The position numbers and the translations under genes are program-made. Under the pieces are notes generated by a model. That model saw only the letters and a list, made by a program, of their open reading frames with translations. It made no database searches and was not told where the DNA came from. A stretch of 32,357 nt of DNA from Prasinococcaceae sp. CCMP 1430 (lineage: Eukaryota; Prasinodermophyta; Palmophyllophyceae; Prasinococcales; Prasinococcaceae), in contig RQSC01000554.1 of assembly GCA_013416795.1 (NCBI GenBank), forward strand, positions 44,310-76,666, in the 5' to 3' direction. The first letter of the stretch is position 1; the number at the start of each line of letters is the position of its first letter. Shown here in pieces: positions 8,822-19,024 of this stretch.

Positions 8822-9529
8822 GGTCGAAGCGCACGCGCGCCTACCGCCGCAACCGCCGCCGCCGCCACCACCACGCACACCCACGCCCACCAACGCCACA
8901 CCCCCTCTGTGTGGCGCGGCGCAGCAGCCGCCAGCGCACACGCGCAGCCGCCGGGTTGCTCGAACACACTTACGGTTACATCAAAAACCGCAACACCCTT
9001 GGGGCCAGCCTGTCGCCGATGAACATGTGATCGCATCAGAATGAGACGCGCGTTTCCATTGTTGAACCCTGAATGTCAAATGCGTTTTGATGGGCGTTCG
9101 CGCGCGCCAACCGTTCCCGGTTCCCGCCCGGCCGCCAGCTGTTTCGCGGGCACGCGCGCGCGCTTCCGCGCGGCCGAGCGCGCGACGCGCCGCCGGCTGC
9201 CACAGCGCGCGAGGGGGAGAGAGGCGAGCGGCGCGCGCGAGGCGAGGCCCCGCGCGCGCGCCGCTCTCCCCTTCGTCCTCACGTTCTCTTGGCGGCGGCC
9301 CGCGGCTGCGTGCCGCGTGGTGCGCGCCGAGCGGGCGCTCCCTGAGCGCGGGCGAAACTCGCGGGGGGCGCCGCGTGGCTCCTTGTTCGCCACAGGGTGT
9401 GTGCCGCGACGAACAACCCCTGCCAGCCTGCCCGTCCTCCTCCCCCCCCCCTCCAACACACACACACACACACGCACGCACGCACGCACGCACCGTCTCA
9501 CGTGAGCGTGCGTGCCTCCATCGGGCGGC
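8822..9529. promoter_or_regulatory. Divergent intergenic region, UTP25 / bZIP
   Basis: No gene is supported. A less GC-rich patch at 8965-9095 contains GTTGAACCCTGAATG, which shares ACCCTGAATG (9066-9075) with the RavA/NAGK promoter region (4438-4447), and CGTTTTGAT, which recurs at about 26382. The rest is GC-rich until the CT/CA tract at 9434-9493. It is a likely bidirectional promoter. Confidence 0.5.
9434..9493. repeat. Pyrimidine tract plus (CA)n/(CACG)n microsatellite
   Basis: C/T-rich stretch followed by pure CA and then CACG units, ending 36 nt before the bZIP ATG. Same architecture as upstream of NAGK and, on the minus strand, of the TPR-armadillo gene. Confidence 0.8.
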
Positions 9530-11379
9530 ATGGAGGGCGGCGCCCCGCCGCCGGTGGGCGGGGGCCAGGCGTGGGGGCAAGCACAGGCGCAGGGCGCCGA
9601 CGGGGGCCAGCCGCGGCAGCAGGGCGACGCGGGGCAGGCGGTGTTTCAGCACGCGCCGGCCGAGCACGGCAGCAGCGCAGATGCCTTCGTGACGCAGCTC
9701 AAACAGCTCCAGCAGCCGCCGCTGCAGCGGCAGCCGCAGCAGCAGGTGTCACCTGCGGTCCACGACACAGCTGTGACGGGGCCGGCGCGGCTGGCCCAGG
9801 CGCCAATGGAGGAAGGGGCGGGGCAAGCCGGCGTAGGCACAGTCGCTCGGGCGCGACATCACAGGCGTGCGATCAGCCTCGATGCCGCCGGCATCGCCGC
9901 GGCGATGGGGCGGCAGTCGCAGCCGCAGCCAACCGTGCGCGACCTTGTGCTCCAGAGGCAGGAGCTCGAGCCAATGCCCCGGCAGGACGGCGGGGCCGCG
10001 CAGATACAGGCGAACATTCAGGCGGCCATACAGCGGAGCCTCAAGTTGGCGACGGCGCAGCCGCAGCCATTCTCTGCTCCAGCGCACGCGTTCCAGCGGG
10101 GCGCTGCCTCTGGTGTAGCCCTCGGTGGAGGGAGTGCCTGGGCTGACCCGGGCGCGCCGAGCGCAGCGGGGCACATGCCTCTGCGGCCTCAGCACGGCCA
10201 GGATGCGCAACAGCAAGCCGTCGGCGGCGGCGATGTCGGACCCGGCCCGTCCAGCGATGCGAGCGCCGCCGTCAACGCCGGGATTCAGGCGCTCATGTTC
10301 GCGGACGGTGTGAAGGAGGTCAAGAAATTGGTTCAGAGCGGGAGCATCGACAATCTCATGGACTCGGTCACGGAGATCTCCGTGCCCGCGACACACATGG
10401 CCGCTGCGCAGGAGCTCGGCCTTCCCCCGGACGAATCGTGCGCGATGAGCATCGTGCCTGAAGACTCGACAGTGTCGATGCAGGCGCAGCAGGGGGCGGC
10501 TGCGACGGCCGGCGAGGATGAGGCGCACACGGCCCTGCGTGCGAATGGCTGCGCCGGCGCCAGCGCGAGCGGCAAGAATGCGCGCAAGCAAGACTTTGCC
10601 GAGACGGCGCGCGCGCACCTTCCCAGGCACAAGCGCTCCAAGTCTCTCGACGCGAGCCAGCTCGGGTTGTCCGCACTGGCCAACGCGACCGCGCAAGCCA
10701 CTGCGCGCATCGCCGCGCCAGGCATGAATACGAGCGCTTCCGCCAGCGGTCTCGCGGCCATCGCCGACGCGGACACTGCGCATGCAAGAGCAGACAGCGC
10801 GGCCGGCGCGGGAGGCGGCGGCGGCGCGCTCGGCGAGGGTGCGGCGACGGAGGCAGGCACGAGCGGCCAAGCTGCCAGCGGAGCAGCCGGTGCAAGTGGT
10901 GACGCCGACGCTGCGCTGGATCCGAAGACGGCAAAGCGCATCCTGGCCAACAGGCAGGCCGCCGCGCGTTCCAAGGAGCGCAAGACGCGCTATGTCGCAG
11001 AGCTGGAGAAGCGAATGACGCATGCAGAGGCCAGCAGGGACAAGGTGGGGCGATGCGCGCGCCTGCGCCTGGGGCTGTCTGTGTGTGTGTGCGCGCGCGC
11101 GCGCGTCGGGCGCGGACCAGCCGCCTGGCACCACCGCGCTGACAATGGCATGCGCGCGCGGCCCCTGCGTAGAACATGACGGACCTTCGCGAGCTGAAGC
11201 AGGTGTCGGCATCCCTGGAAGACGAGAAAGCCAAGCTCGTCGCGGCCATACTCGACTGCGAGAACGCGATCGCGGCAAAGACTGGCGCCCAGCACCTCCT
11301 CGCGGCCGAGTCTGAGGCTTTGAAACAGCGCCTCGGGCTGCACCAGCTGTCGTCGCAAGTGCGCCCATCGCCGCAATGA
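9530..11379 (+). CDS. bZIP transcription factor, plant group I (VIP1/RSG-like)
   Basis: 573-residue DNA-binding protein. Exon 1 is 9530-11044 and exon 2 is 11173-11379. The 128-nt phase-0 intron (AAG|GTGGGG ... CGTAG) falls inside the leucine zipper and carries a TG/GC microsatellite. The first 460 residues are Gln/Ala/Gly-rich and disordered. The basic region KRILANRQAAARSKERK (N-x7-R type) continues as YVAELEKRM, as in VIP1/RSG/PosF21 factors of plants; exon 2 adds several zipper heptads. Two motifs of the form H-x-R-x-x-S-L-D-A (around residues 110 and 370) resemble the phosphorylation/14-3-3 sites by which such factors are held in the cytosol; that use is inferred. The ATG at 9530 is the first true ATG. 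Its targets are unknown. It converges on KRI1. Confidence 0.88.
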
Positions 11380-11464
11380 CTCCGTGCGGGCACGCTCCCG
11401 GGCAAAGCCCCGCGCCTGCACAACGCACACACAGGACCTTCTGGCAGATCGGGTGGGTCCTCGC

Positions 11465-11490
11465 GTAAATAATATACATACGTAGATTTT
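11465..11490. terminator. A/T-rich island between bZIP and KRI1
   Basis: TAAATAATATACATACGTAG followed by ATTTTAA spans the 109-nt tail-to-tail gap and reaches the KRI1 stop. It is a likely polyadenylation zone for both genes. Confidence 0.45.
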
Positions 11491-13372
11491 AAGCACCAGG
11501 CTCGGCTGACCCCTCGGCGGTCGCCTTCGCCTCGCCTGTGCTCGAGCGTTTCTTGGCCTTGTCGCGCTTGTCGCGCTTGTCGCGCTTGTCGCGCTTGTCG
11601 CGCTTGTCGCGCTTGTCGCGCTTGTCGCGCTTGTCGCGCTTGTCGCGCTTGCCAACCTGCCGGTGGCCCTTCGCCGCGCGGCGCGCGTCCCTGAGCGCCT
11701 GCTTGTTGGGTTTGAGCTTTTCGTGCTTGTACGGCGCCAGCCTCTTCAGGCTGACGATCTGGTTGAGCTCCTTGTCGTCCAACCACAGGATCTCCTCGGG
11801 GGTGAGGCCACCGTAGTCGGGCTGTACCTGCCTGTATCGGAAGCGAGTCTTGGTGTCTCCGATGACGTCCTCGAAGTGCATGGCGTCCATCTCTTTCTCG
11901 CCGCGCTCGTACGCCTCCGCCGCCGCCCCGGCCATCTCCACATCCTCGCCGCCGCCGCCGTCGCCGTAGTCCTCGTCCTCCTCCCCATAGTCGGGTATCT
12001 CGATGTCGTCCAGCTCCGCCTGCGACATGGGCCCCGCCGCGGCGCCCCCCTTGCCCGCGGGCTTGAAGCCCGCGTCCTTGGCGTCGTAGTACTCGTCGCT
12101 GAATATGGCGGCCATCTTGCGGTCATGTTCCTCAGGGTCGAACTCGTCGTCGAGGTCGTCCGCACCAATGGCGCCCGCAGCGGCGGCACCCTCCTCCGCG
12201 CCCTCAGCACCGCCGTCCGGACGCGGGTCGAGCCCCGCGGTCTGGGCAATCTCCTTCAGCCTGCTCTCAATCTCCTTGCGCTTGAGCGCCTTGAGGCGTT
12301 TGAGCTCCTCGACGGCGTCGCGGCGCGCCTTGGATTTCTTCTCGGCCTTGCGCTCGCGCGCGGCCTTCCTACGCTCTTTCTTGGGGTCCTTGCGCACGGT
12401 GGCGTCCTGAGCGCGCGCGTGGCTGACGATGTTGGCGCCTCCGGGCTCCTCGAAGCGGAAGTTGTACGCCGCCTCGAACGCATCCGCCTGTTCGAGCTCG
12501 CGCTCGTCCTCGCTGTCGTCGCCGGCGAGGTCTGCAAGGCGCGGGCGCGAGGCCGCGCCGCCCGCCTCCTCCTGCTCCACCCAGCCCTTGTTGCTCAGAT
12601 AGTCCTTGAGGAAGCGCTCCTGCGCGTTGAGCTCCTCTACCTTGCCGAAGTACGACGCCAGCAGCGCGTCGGCCTGCGCGGCGCTGTCCTTGCCCGAACC
12701 GAGCACCGCATTGTCGAAGCCCATGCCGCCACCGCCGCCGAAGGCGCCGAAGCCCGCGCCCCCGTCGCCGCCCTGCGCCTCGGGGCGTTCCGCGGCCTTG
12801 TTGAGCGTGAACATGTCGTCGTCATCGTCGCTGTCGCTGCCGCCGGCCGCGCCGCCGCCGAAGCCGCCCGCCGCACGGAGGAACGCGCCCTTGACGTTGC
12901 CCTGCTCCTCCACGTAGGTCGGGCCCGCGCCAGCGTCGCCCGCATCGTCCTCTGCGACTGCCGCCTCGGCGCCCTCCTCCAGCAAGCGCTTCGCCTGGTA
13001 GTCCTTCAGGTACACCGGTTTTTCCTTTTTGCCCTTTGCGGCGTCGGCAGCCTTGGGCTGCGGCGGCGTGAAGAGCTCCTCCTTCGAGCCCTTGCTGAAG
13101 AGCTTCGGGTCGCGGTTCTTGATGCGCAGCAGCGCGGCGGAGAACTCGGCGTCCGCCGAGGGGTCCATCGCGCCCTCATCCTCGGACTCGTCGTCGCTCG
13201 AGCTGTCGTCGTCCGCTTCGGCCGCGCGCTCGGCGAGCCGCAGCAGCTCCTTCTTGCGCTTGTGCTTCTCGAAGGCCTCCGCGTAGCCCGCGTTCACCAC
13301 GAGGCCGGCGGCCTCGCCCCGCTCGTAGCCGCCATCGTCCAGCGCCTCGCCGAGCAGGTCCGCGCCGCCCAT
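11489..13372 (-). CDS. KRI1: KRI1 ribosome biogenesis factor
   Basis: 627-residue nucleolar protein of the KRI1 family. In yeast KRI1 works with KRR1 in early 40S assembly. The N-terminus has NAGYAEAFEKHKRKKEL, a long acidic Ser/Asp/Glu region, then the core VYLKDYQAKRLLEEG and the SYFGKVEELNAQERFLKDYLSNKGW segment. Lys/Arg-rich coiled coil (AARERKAEKKSKARRD) follows, an acidic block, and the conserved C-terminal domain ending FRYRQVQPDYGGLTPEEILWLDD. A tail of ten Lys-Arg-Asp repeats closes the protein. The ATG at 13372 (context GCCATGG) is chosen because the longer upstream frame is Arg-rich low complexity. No intron is needed. It is divergent from the secreted Pro-rich gene. Confidence 0.92.
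   Translation of the reverse strand: MGGADLLGEALDDGGYERGEAAGLVVNAGYAEAFEKHKRKKELLRLAERAAEADDDSSSDDESEDEGAMDPSADAEFSAALLRIKNRDPKLFSKGSKEELFTPPQPKAADAAKGKKEKPVYLKDYQAKRLLEEGAEAAVAEDDAGDAGAGPTYVEEQGNVKGAFLRAAGGFGGGAAGGSDSDDDDDMFTLNKAAERPEAQGGDGGAGFGAFGGGGGMGFDNAVLGSGKDSAAQADALLASYFGKVEELNAQERFLKDYLSNKGWVEQEEAGGAASRPRLADLAGDDSEDERELEQADAFEAAYNFRFEEPGGANIVSHARAQDATVRKDPKKERRKAARERKAEKKSKARRDAVEELKRLKALKRKEIESRLKEIAQTAGLDPRPDGGAEGAEEGAAAAGAIGADDLDDEFDPEEHDRKMAAIFSDEYYDAKDAGFKPAGKGGAAAGPMSQAELDDIEIPDYGEEDEDYGDGGGGEDVEMAGAAAEAYERGEKEMDAMHFEDVIGDTKTRFRYRQVQPDYGGLTPEEILWLDDKELNQIVSLKRLAPYKHEKLKPNKQALRDARRAAKGHRQVGKRDKRDKRDKRDKRDKRDKRDKRDKRDKRDKAKKRSSTGEAKATAEGSAEPGA
11561..11650. repeat. Ten perfect 9-bp tandem repeats inside KRI1
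   Basis: Ten copies of GTCGCGCTT without a mismatch, encoding (Lys-Arg-Asp)10 in the tail of KRI1 on the minus strand. Perfect identity, including third positions, points to recent slippage. Length polymorphism between strains is likely. Confidence 0.97.
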
Positions 13373-14624
13373 GGCAGCAGCAGGCGCGGAGTTGCGCCGC
13401 CGCGGCCGAAGCGGCCGGCCGCGGCCCTTGGGGCGGGGGGGCGCGCTCTGGTCCCGTCCCGCGACGGCGCGCGCGCGCCGGCGCGCCCAGCCGCCGGCCG
13501 GCGGCCCGGTGGCGGAAAACGCGCGCTCGCATCGCATCGCTTCCGCAAGAAACCATGCCGTTTTACATCCGACACGTCAACATTTCGCGGCGGGCTTTCC
13601 TGGGCGCATTTCGCAGCGTTGGCCGCACACTGCACCCGCCGGCCGCGGGGCGTTTCGCACCCGCGTCGCCGGCGCCAATTTCGCGGATATGCAGTCTTGC
13701 CGTACCGCGAATTTCCGACGGGCGGCGCGCATCCCGGCCCTCCGAAGGGGCGCGCGCCGCTTCGTTCGCGGCGCGGCCCGCCCGAGAGGCGCGGGTGATG
13801 AGCACCCCGCGCGCCGGCACGCGCGCGCGTGTACTGCGCGTGCGAGGGGAGAGGCGGCGGTGGACGTCTATGGAGACCGACGCACGCAAGCAGGCGTCGT
13901 GTACCGTGCCGGAGGGCGGGAGCGTGTGCCGTGTCGAGGGAACGTCGCTTGGGCCCACGACAGGTCGGGCCGCGCGTGCCGGCTGGCGGTAGTGCCGAGC
14001 AATGGCGGCGCCTGGAGGAGTTTGCCGACGAGCGTGCTCGGTAGTCCATCGATGCGGGCGCAGACCTGGGAACGTGCAGACGTCGCCGCCTGCCCGGCCC
14101 GCCTTGTTACGCACCGCGTATGCTCGAGCGCTCGATGGCGTGCACGAGCGGCGGCGCTGTCAAAGGCACTCGTGGGGTCGCTGAGTGCCGCCGCGCGGGG
14201 GCCGGGAGCAATCTGCGCGCGCGCGCCGGCGCGCATTTTTGTGTCGCCGCGCGATCGCATCAAATGCTGTAGTTGCCGCGGCTGCGCCTGCACAGCACGG
14301 TGCGGCGGGCGGGCGGCCACACGGCGTGCGCGCGCGCGCCCCCCTTGCCGCGCGCGCCTCACCCGGGGGGTCGAGAGCTGGTCGGGCGGGCTGGCAAGGC
14401 CGCAGGCGGGGGAGAAGAGACAAGCGTGGGGAAGGGTGGGTTTGTGGGAGAGGAGCAGTGCGCAAAGCGCAAGCCACCGCGGTGCGCTCGCGCACTGCCC
14501 CGCTCTGCGCAAGCAGGCCGTGTCGCGCTGTAGCTCTGTGGGAGATGCATCGGAGCTAGGGCGCGCGCTCGGCTGCACGCAGAGTGGAGAATAAGAGGGA
14601 CAGGCGGTCGGCAGCGCCCGTGGC
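13373..14624. promoter_or_regulatory. Divergent intergenic region, KRI1 / secreted protein
   Basis: 1.25 kb without a supportable gene. A 145-codon ATG frame at 13555-13992 begins MPFYIRHVNISRRAF but soon becomes Arg/Ala-rich without any domain and lacks a convincing end. A lower-GC patch at 13545-13595 lies about 175 nt upstream of KRI1 and could be promoter sequence. No repeats or RNA genes were recognised. Confidence 0.45.
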
Positions 14625-15071
14625 ATGCGTGCCGGTCGAGAGCACGCGATGAGGAAAAATTGGTCTGCTGTCGACGGCAGGTTGCGAGGGCGGCGTGGCC
14701 ACGGCCGCCGCGCGCACAGAGTGCTGTTGCTGCTCGGTAGCTGTTTAGTAGCGGCGCTCGCGGTGCGAGCCCAGCCGAGCGCAGCGCCCAGCGAAGTCGC
14801 CACAGCGGCGGCTTACGACCCCGACGAGCAGCGCGACCGCGAGCTGCGAAAAGATGCGATCGAGAGCGGCAGCCTGAGCGTGAAGCTTGTGCCCGAGCGA
14901 GTCGATGGAGATGTTTCAGTGGCAGGCGGTGCACCCGTCGAAGAGCCAACGGACAGCATGCCGACCGACGTGCCGACGATCATCGTCACACGCGCCCCAC
15001 AGACGCCACCGCCAGAGCCAGAGCCTGAGCCCGAGCCTGAGCCGGAGCCGGAGCCCGAGCCGGAGCCCGAG

Positions 15072-15126
<55 letters not shown>

Positions 15127-16265
15127 CGGAGGCGACCAAGTCGACCGACGCACCCGTGGCGGCCCCCACGGCGCCTGAGCCAACTGAGCCACCCGTTGCA
15201 CCGCAGAAGGACACGCCCAAGTCGACTGACGCGCCCGTGGCGCCCCCCACGGCGCCTGAGCCAACGGAGCCGCCTGCGGAGCTGCAGACAGGCGCGCCCG
15301 CGGTGGCCCCGACGACACCCGAGCCAACGGAGCTGCCCGTTGCGCCGCACAACGAGGCACCCAAGTCGACAGACGCGCCCGTGGCGGCCCCGGCGACACC
15401 CGAGCAAACGGAAGCACCCGTTGCGCCGCAGAAGGACGCGCCCGAGTCGACGGACGCGCCTGTGGCACACACAACGGCGCCTGAGCCAACGGAGCCGCCC
15501 GCGGCACTGCAGACGGACGCACCCCAATCGACGGACGCGCCCGCGGCGCCCACGACGCAGCTACCTGCAGCATCTCCGACGGAGATGCCCCTGGCATCCC
15601 CGACGGAGGCGCCCGGCCTGACGGAGCTCCCCGTGGCGCCACCGACGCCGGCACCTGGTCCGATTGACCACCCAGTAGCATTTCAGACGACGGTGCCCGA
15701 CCCTCCGATCGAGACCCCCGTGGCACCTCCGAGTCAGACGGAGACACCCGAGCCAGCTGAAGACCTGCCACCGGCCCCGACGGAGGCGCCCGAGCCGGCG
15801 GAGCCCCCCGCGGCGCCCAAGACGGAAGTGCCCGGGCCAACGGAAGCGCCAGTGTCGCCCCCGACGGACGCACCCGCCCCTACGGAGAGCCCGAGCGGCG
15901 TGCCCGTGTGTGCTCCATGCACCTGCTCGCCAACTGCTGCCCCGACGACGTCTCCGACAGAGCAGCCCACCAAAGCCCCGACTGTCGGTGTGCCAACTGA
16001 TGCACCGGTGGAGCCGGTGTCTCCCACTCGCCCGCCGAGGCGCCGGCCAGCATCGTCGAGTGGGCAGGACCTGGACGAGGACGATGAACCTACGAGGAGA
16101 ACTCGCAGGGCGAGGAGGAGGAGGACGAGCAAAGTGGAGAAGGGAGAGGAGGGGGAAGAGCGCGCCCGCGGCGACAAGGGGGGGCGACGAAGGAAAAAGC
16201 GTCATGGCAAGACCAGGAGGGCGAAGAGGCGAAGAATGCGCAACAGGCGAGATGCAGACGACTGA
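14625..16265 (+). CDS. Secreted Pro/Glu/Thr-rich repeat protein with basic tail
   Basis: 546 residues, unidentified function. After a basic N-terminus a hydrophobic stretch ([19 protein letters not shown]) looks like a signal peptide, best read from the second ATG at 14649. Then come (Pro-Glu)20, about 300 residues of imperfect repeats around [17 protein letters not shown], a single Cys cluster (CAPCTC), more PTxAPT units, and a very basic, Lys/Arg-rich C-terminus of about 80 residues. PTEAP-type repeats occur in extracellular and cell-surface proteins of algae and stramenopiles, where Thr and Pro can be glycosylated. The alternation of an acidic rod, a neutral stalk and a polybasic end suggests a matrix or wall protein. 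The gene is intronless and converges on the ArfGAP gene. Confidence 0.75.
15012..15131 (+). repeat. (CCAGAG)n, 20 Pro-Glu units
   Basis: Twenty consecutive 6-bp units encode (Pro-Glu)20. The first part varies at third positions (CCT, CCC, CCG); a central block is pure CCAGAG, so the array seems to have grown recently in its middle. Confidence 0.95.
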
Positions 16266-16317
16266 TGCCAGGGGCATCAGCCAGTGGCGAGAGGGCAACC
16301 ATTCCTCTGACGCGTCG

Positions 16318-16334
16318 CATGTAATTGCAAAAGC
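16318..16334. terminator. A/T-richer spot between convergent genes
   Basis: CATGTAATTGCAAAAG lies in the 276-nt gap between the secreted-protein stop and the ArfGAP stop. It is a candidate polyadenylation zone, less distinct than at the other junctions. Confidence 0.3.
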
Positions 16335-16541
16335 CCAACACTGCATGCCCGCCGTCCTCGCCGCGCACGCGCAGGAACGGGACGTCGGCTGCCCCTCAAC
16401 AATTGTGTGTGTGCGTGAGGGTGGGTGGGTCCTCCCCGTCTTACAGGCGCGCGGCGCGGCCAATGCGGCCGACGGCCGGTGCGCTCGGCGCGCGGGCTGT
16501 GATGGTATGAATGTCTCCCTCTGCGAGCGGCGCGATGGGCG

Positions 16542-18020
16542 TCAGTCGAAGCCCGCGCCGGTCCATCCAGCCTTGTCACCAGCTGTGGGCGTGCCCTCGT
16601 CGCTATCCTCCCAGCCCGCCCACCCGTCGTCGGCGGCCGCCGGCGTCTTTGAGGCCGCGGGCGTTGGCGCGGGCGCGGGCTCGGTGTTGCTCGTGCTGCT
16701 GCCCCATCCATCGCCGTCGTCAGCGTCTTCGTCGCCCCAATCGTCCCAGCCCTCAGCCTTGGCCTTGGCCCTGCCATTAATGGCGGCGGCGCCAGTGCTG
16801 GGCTTGGCCGATGCTCGTTGGGTCTTGGCCCACGATTCAAATGACGGCTGCGAGGCCGATCGCTCATGAAGGGCGGCGGCCGCGTTGGCGGCGGCGGGGA
16901 GCTCCGAGCGCCCCAGCACTGGCTGGCTGCCAGCGCGCTGCCCCATGCCCCCCCGCGACGCCGCGCTGCCGCCACCGCCCACGCTCGTGTTTATCGAGCC
17001 ACTGCGCTGGTACTCCTCGGCCATCGCCTTGCCTTTCGCAGCGACGTTGCTCGCGAAGGATGTGAACGCGCCCCACCCCGACTTTGCCGCGGCGGCCGCC
17101 TTCTCGGCGGCCACCTTGCTCGCCTCCGTGGCACGGTTGGCCATCTGCTCGAGCTGATCCTTGTCGACGCCGAGGTCGCCCGACGACACCTTGGAGCTCA
17201 CCTGCTCGAACGCGCCCGACGCCGCGCGGGCGCCCCCGAGGGCGACCGAGCTCAGGCCGCGCCCGAGCGACGAGAGGGTGTCCTCGATCCCGCCGCTGGA
17301 GCTCTTCGCCTGGCGCGGAGGAGGCGCCGATCCAAAGCCCACGTACTTGCCGCCCTGGGAAGGCGCCACGCCCTCGGGCCGCGCGGCGTTCTGCATCTGC
17401 TTGCGCGCAAAAAAGTCCTCCTTCTTGGCAGCGCTCGCCATCAGCTGCTCCTTCGTGTACGCGCCGCCGTCGCCGCCGAACTTGCCCGCCCCGCCGCCGC
17501 CGCCCTTGGCGCTGGGCGCGTCCCAGTCGTCGCCCCACCCGTCGTTGCTGGAGCCGCCGAACTTGCCCGCGCTCGCCGCGCCGCGCCGCGACGGCGCCGC
17601 CGACGCGTTGCCGCCTCCGCCGAGGGTCTCCTTGAACGGCGCGGGCATCGCGAACGGCTGACCCTTTGACTCGGCGTCGATCTTCCGGCGGTATATCTCG
17701 GCTGCCTTGGAGTTGTACTTGAGCTTGATGTCAGCCGTCTTGTCGATGCCGTATTGCTTGAAGTGCGCGATCAGCTTGGCGTTGCCGCCAGCCTTCATCT
17801 TCGCCAGCTGCTGCTCGTTCCACGCGTCCATGCCGACGGAGCGCACGAAGGAGAGGTGCACGCCCAGCCCGCGGTGCACGCCGGAGCACTCGAGGCAGAA
17901 GAAGCACCCGTAGCTCACGCTCGCCCACTGGGGGTTGCGCGTCGGGCAGTCCACGCACACCTTGTTCTCCGGCCGTGACTGCAGCTCGCGGAGCACCGCC
18001 GCCGCCGCCGGCGACGCCAT
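16542..18020 (-). CDS. ARFGAP1: ARF GTPase-activating protein (ArfGAP1 type)
   Basis: 492-residue GAP that makes ARF hydrolyse GTP and so controls COPI coat release at the Golgi. The N-terminal ArfGAP domain (residues about 8-125) has the zinc finger C-x2-C-x16-C-x2-C followed by HRGLGVH with the catalytic arginine, then [15 protein letters not shown] and a [12 protein letters not shown] helix. The rest is low complexity with Gly-Trp-Asp repeats ([23 protein letters not shown]); such WD/WE motifs in ArfGAP1 tails bind coat and adaptor proteins. Ser/Gly/Ala-rich amphipathic stretches (for example around [22 protein letters not shown]) could be curvature-sensing ALPS-like helices. The ATG at 18020 (context GCGATGG) directly precedes the domain. 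No intron is needed. Confidence 0.93.
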   Translation of the reverse strand: MASPAAAAVLRELQSRPENKVCVDCPTRNPQWASVSYGCFFCLECSGVHRGLGVHLSFVRSVGMDAWNEQQLAKMKAGGNAKLIAHFKQYGIDKTADIKLKYNSKAAEIYRRKIDAESKGQPFAMPAPFKETLGGGGNASAAPSRRGAASAGKFGGSSNDGWGDDWDAPSAKGGGGGAGKFGGDGGAYTKEQLMASAAKKEDFFARKQMQNAARPEGVAPSQGGKYVGFGSAPPPRQAKSSSGGIEDTLSSLGRGLSSVALGGARAASGAFEQVSSKVSSGDLGVDKDQLEQMANRATEASKVAAEKAAAAAKSGWGAFTSFASNVAAKGKAMAEEYQRSGSINTSVGGGGSAASRGGMGQRAGSQPVLGRSELPAAANAAAALHERSASQPSFESWAKTQRASAKPSTGAAAINGRAKAKAEGWDDWGDEDADDGDGWGSSTSNTEPAPAPTPAASKTPAAADDGWAGWEDSDEGTPTAGDKAGWTGAGFD

Positions 18021-19024
18021 CGCGCGCCGCCGGTCGCGCAGGCGCCGGCTGATCCCGCCCCCGGAGAGCAGCGCGCCGCCCGCGCCGCCGCCCCGGCCGT
18101 AGCGCAGCGGCGCACCCACCCCGTCCCTTGCCGACGATTCAATGCTCTCAATCGGATCGATGTCGATCGATCGCGCCGCGTATACCACACTCGAATTCCT
18201 CCATTCGGGTTTGCATTCGCGCGCCCTGGGCGCACGCCGGGGGTTCGGACGGATGGATGGATCTGGATCTGATCTGTGGCGCACATTCGTCGGGGCAGCG
18301 GGGAAGAGCCCGCTCGCTCGCCGCGCGGCCCCTCGGGCGCCGCGGCGGGCAGGTCGAAAGCGCATGCGCGCAGGCTAGGCATGGGCATGGGCGGTGAGGA
18401 ACCCTACCTAGGTACCTGAAACACAACTTTTTGATCCAATTGGGGACGTGGTGGTGGAGCGGGAATAAAACCTAAACTCTCGCAACGTGCGCGCGGGGCC
18501 ACCGAGATTCCGTCCGTGGATGTTCGTCTAGGATGGCCGAGTGCTCTCATCGAATCGTGCATGGAATTTGCGAGGTGGAGGTGGAACTTCGCGGCGGTGT
18601 CCCTCGCCTGGCGGATGTTCGCCCAGGATTGGACGTTTTTCGCCGGCCGCGCTGCTCCCGGCCAGCCGCTCGGTCGGTTGTTGGCGCCGCTCGTTCGGAA
18701 CGACTGCGGTTGTTCGCGAGCGACGGCGCAGTGCGCGGGGCGCCGGGCGGGGGCCGAGGGCGCTCGCGCACAGCGGGGGGGCGCCACACCGCGCAACGCG
18801 GCGCGGCCCGAGCGGCCTCTCTCTCTCTTTCTCTTCCTCTCCTCCCCCCCAACGCACCCTTTCCCCTCGTCGCCCAACCAGGAGGGACCAGCGCCCGCCC
18901 TCCCCCCGGTCGTCGAGGTGAGGGCGACGGCGCGGCGGCGGGCCTTCGGCCCGGCCGCCGCCGGCATGCACACGGCATGCACGCGCGCGGCGGCGGGGCG
19001 GGCGGCGCGGCGGCGGGGCAGAAC
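18021..19024. promoter_or_regulatory. Divergent intergenic region, ArfGAP / PAPS transporter
   Basis: No gene is supported. Lower-GC blocks lie at 18125-18280 (rich in GATC and GGAT, e.g. GATCGATGTCGATCGATCG at 18156-18174) and 18405-18480 (contains AATAAAACC). A CT-rich tract at 18812-18870 includes ACGCACCCTTT, also found at about 26089 in another divergent region. It is a probable bidirectional promoter. Confidence 0.45.

Noticed and set aside
13555-13992. 145-codon ATG frame between KRI1 and the secreted protein
   Set aside because: After a short plausible start it is Arg/Ala-rich low complexity; it would also be a same-strand neighbour without any supporting signal.
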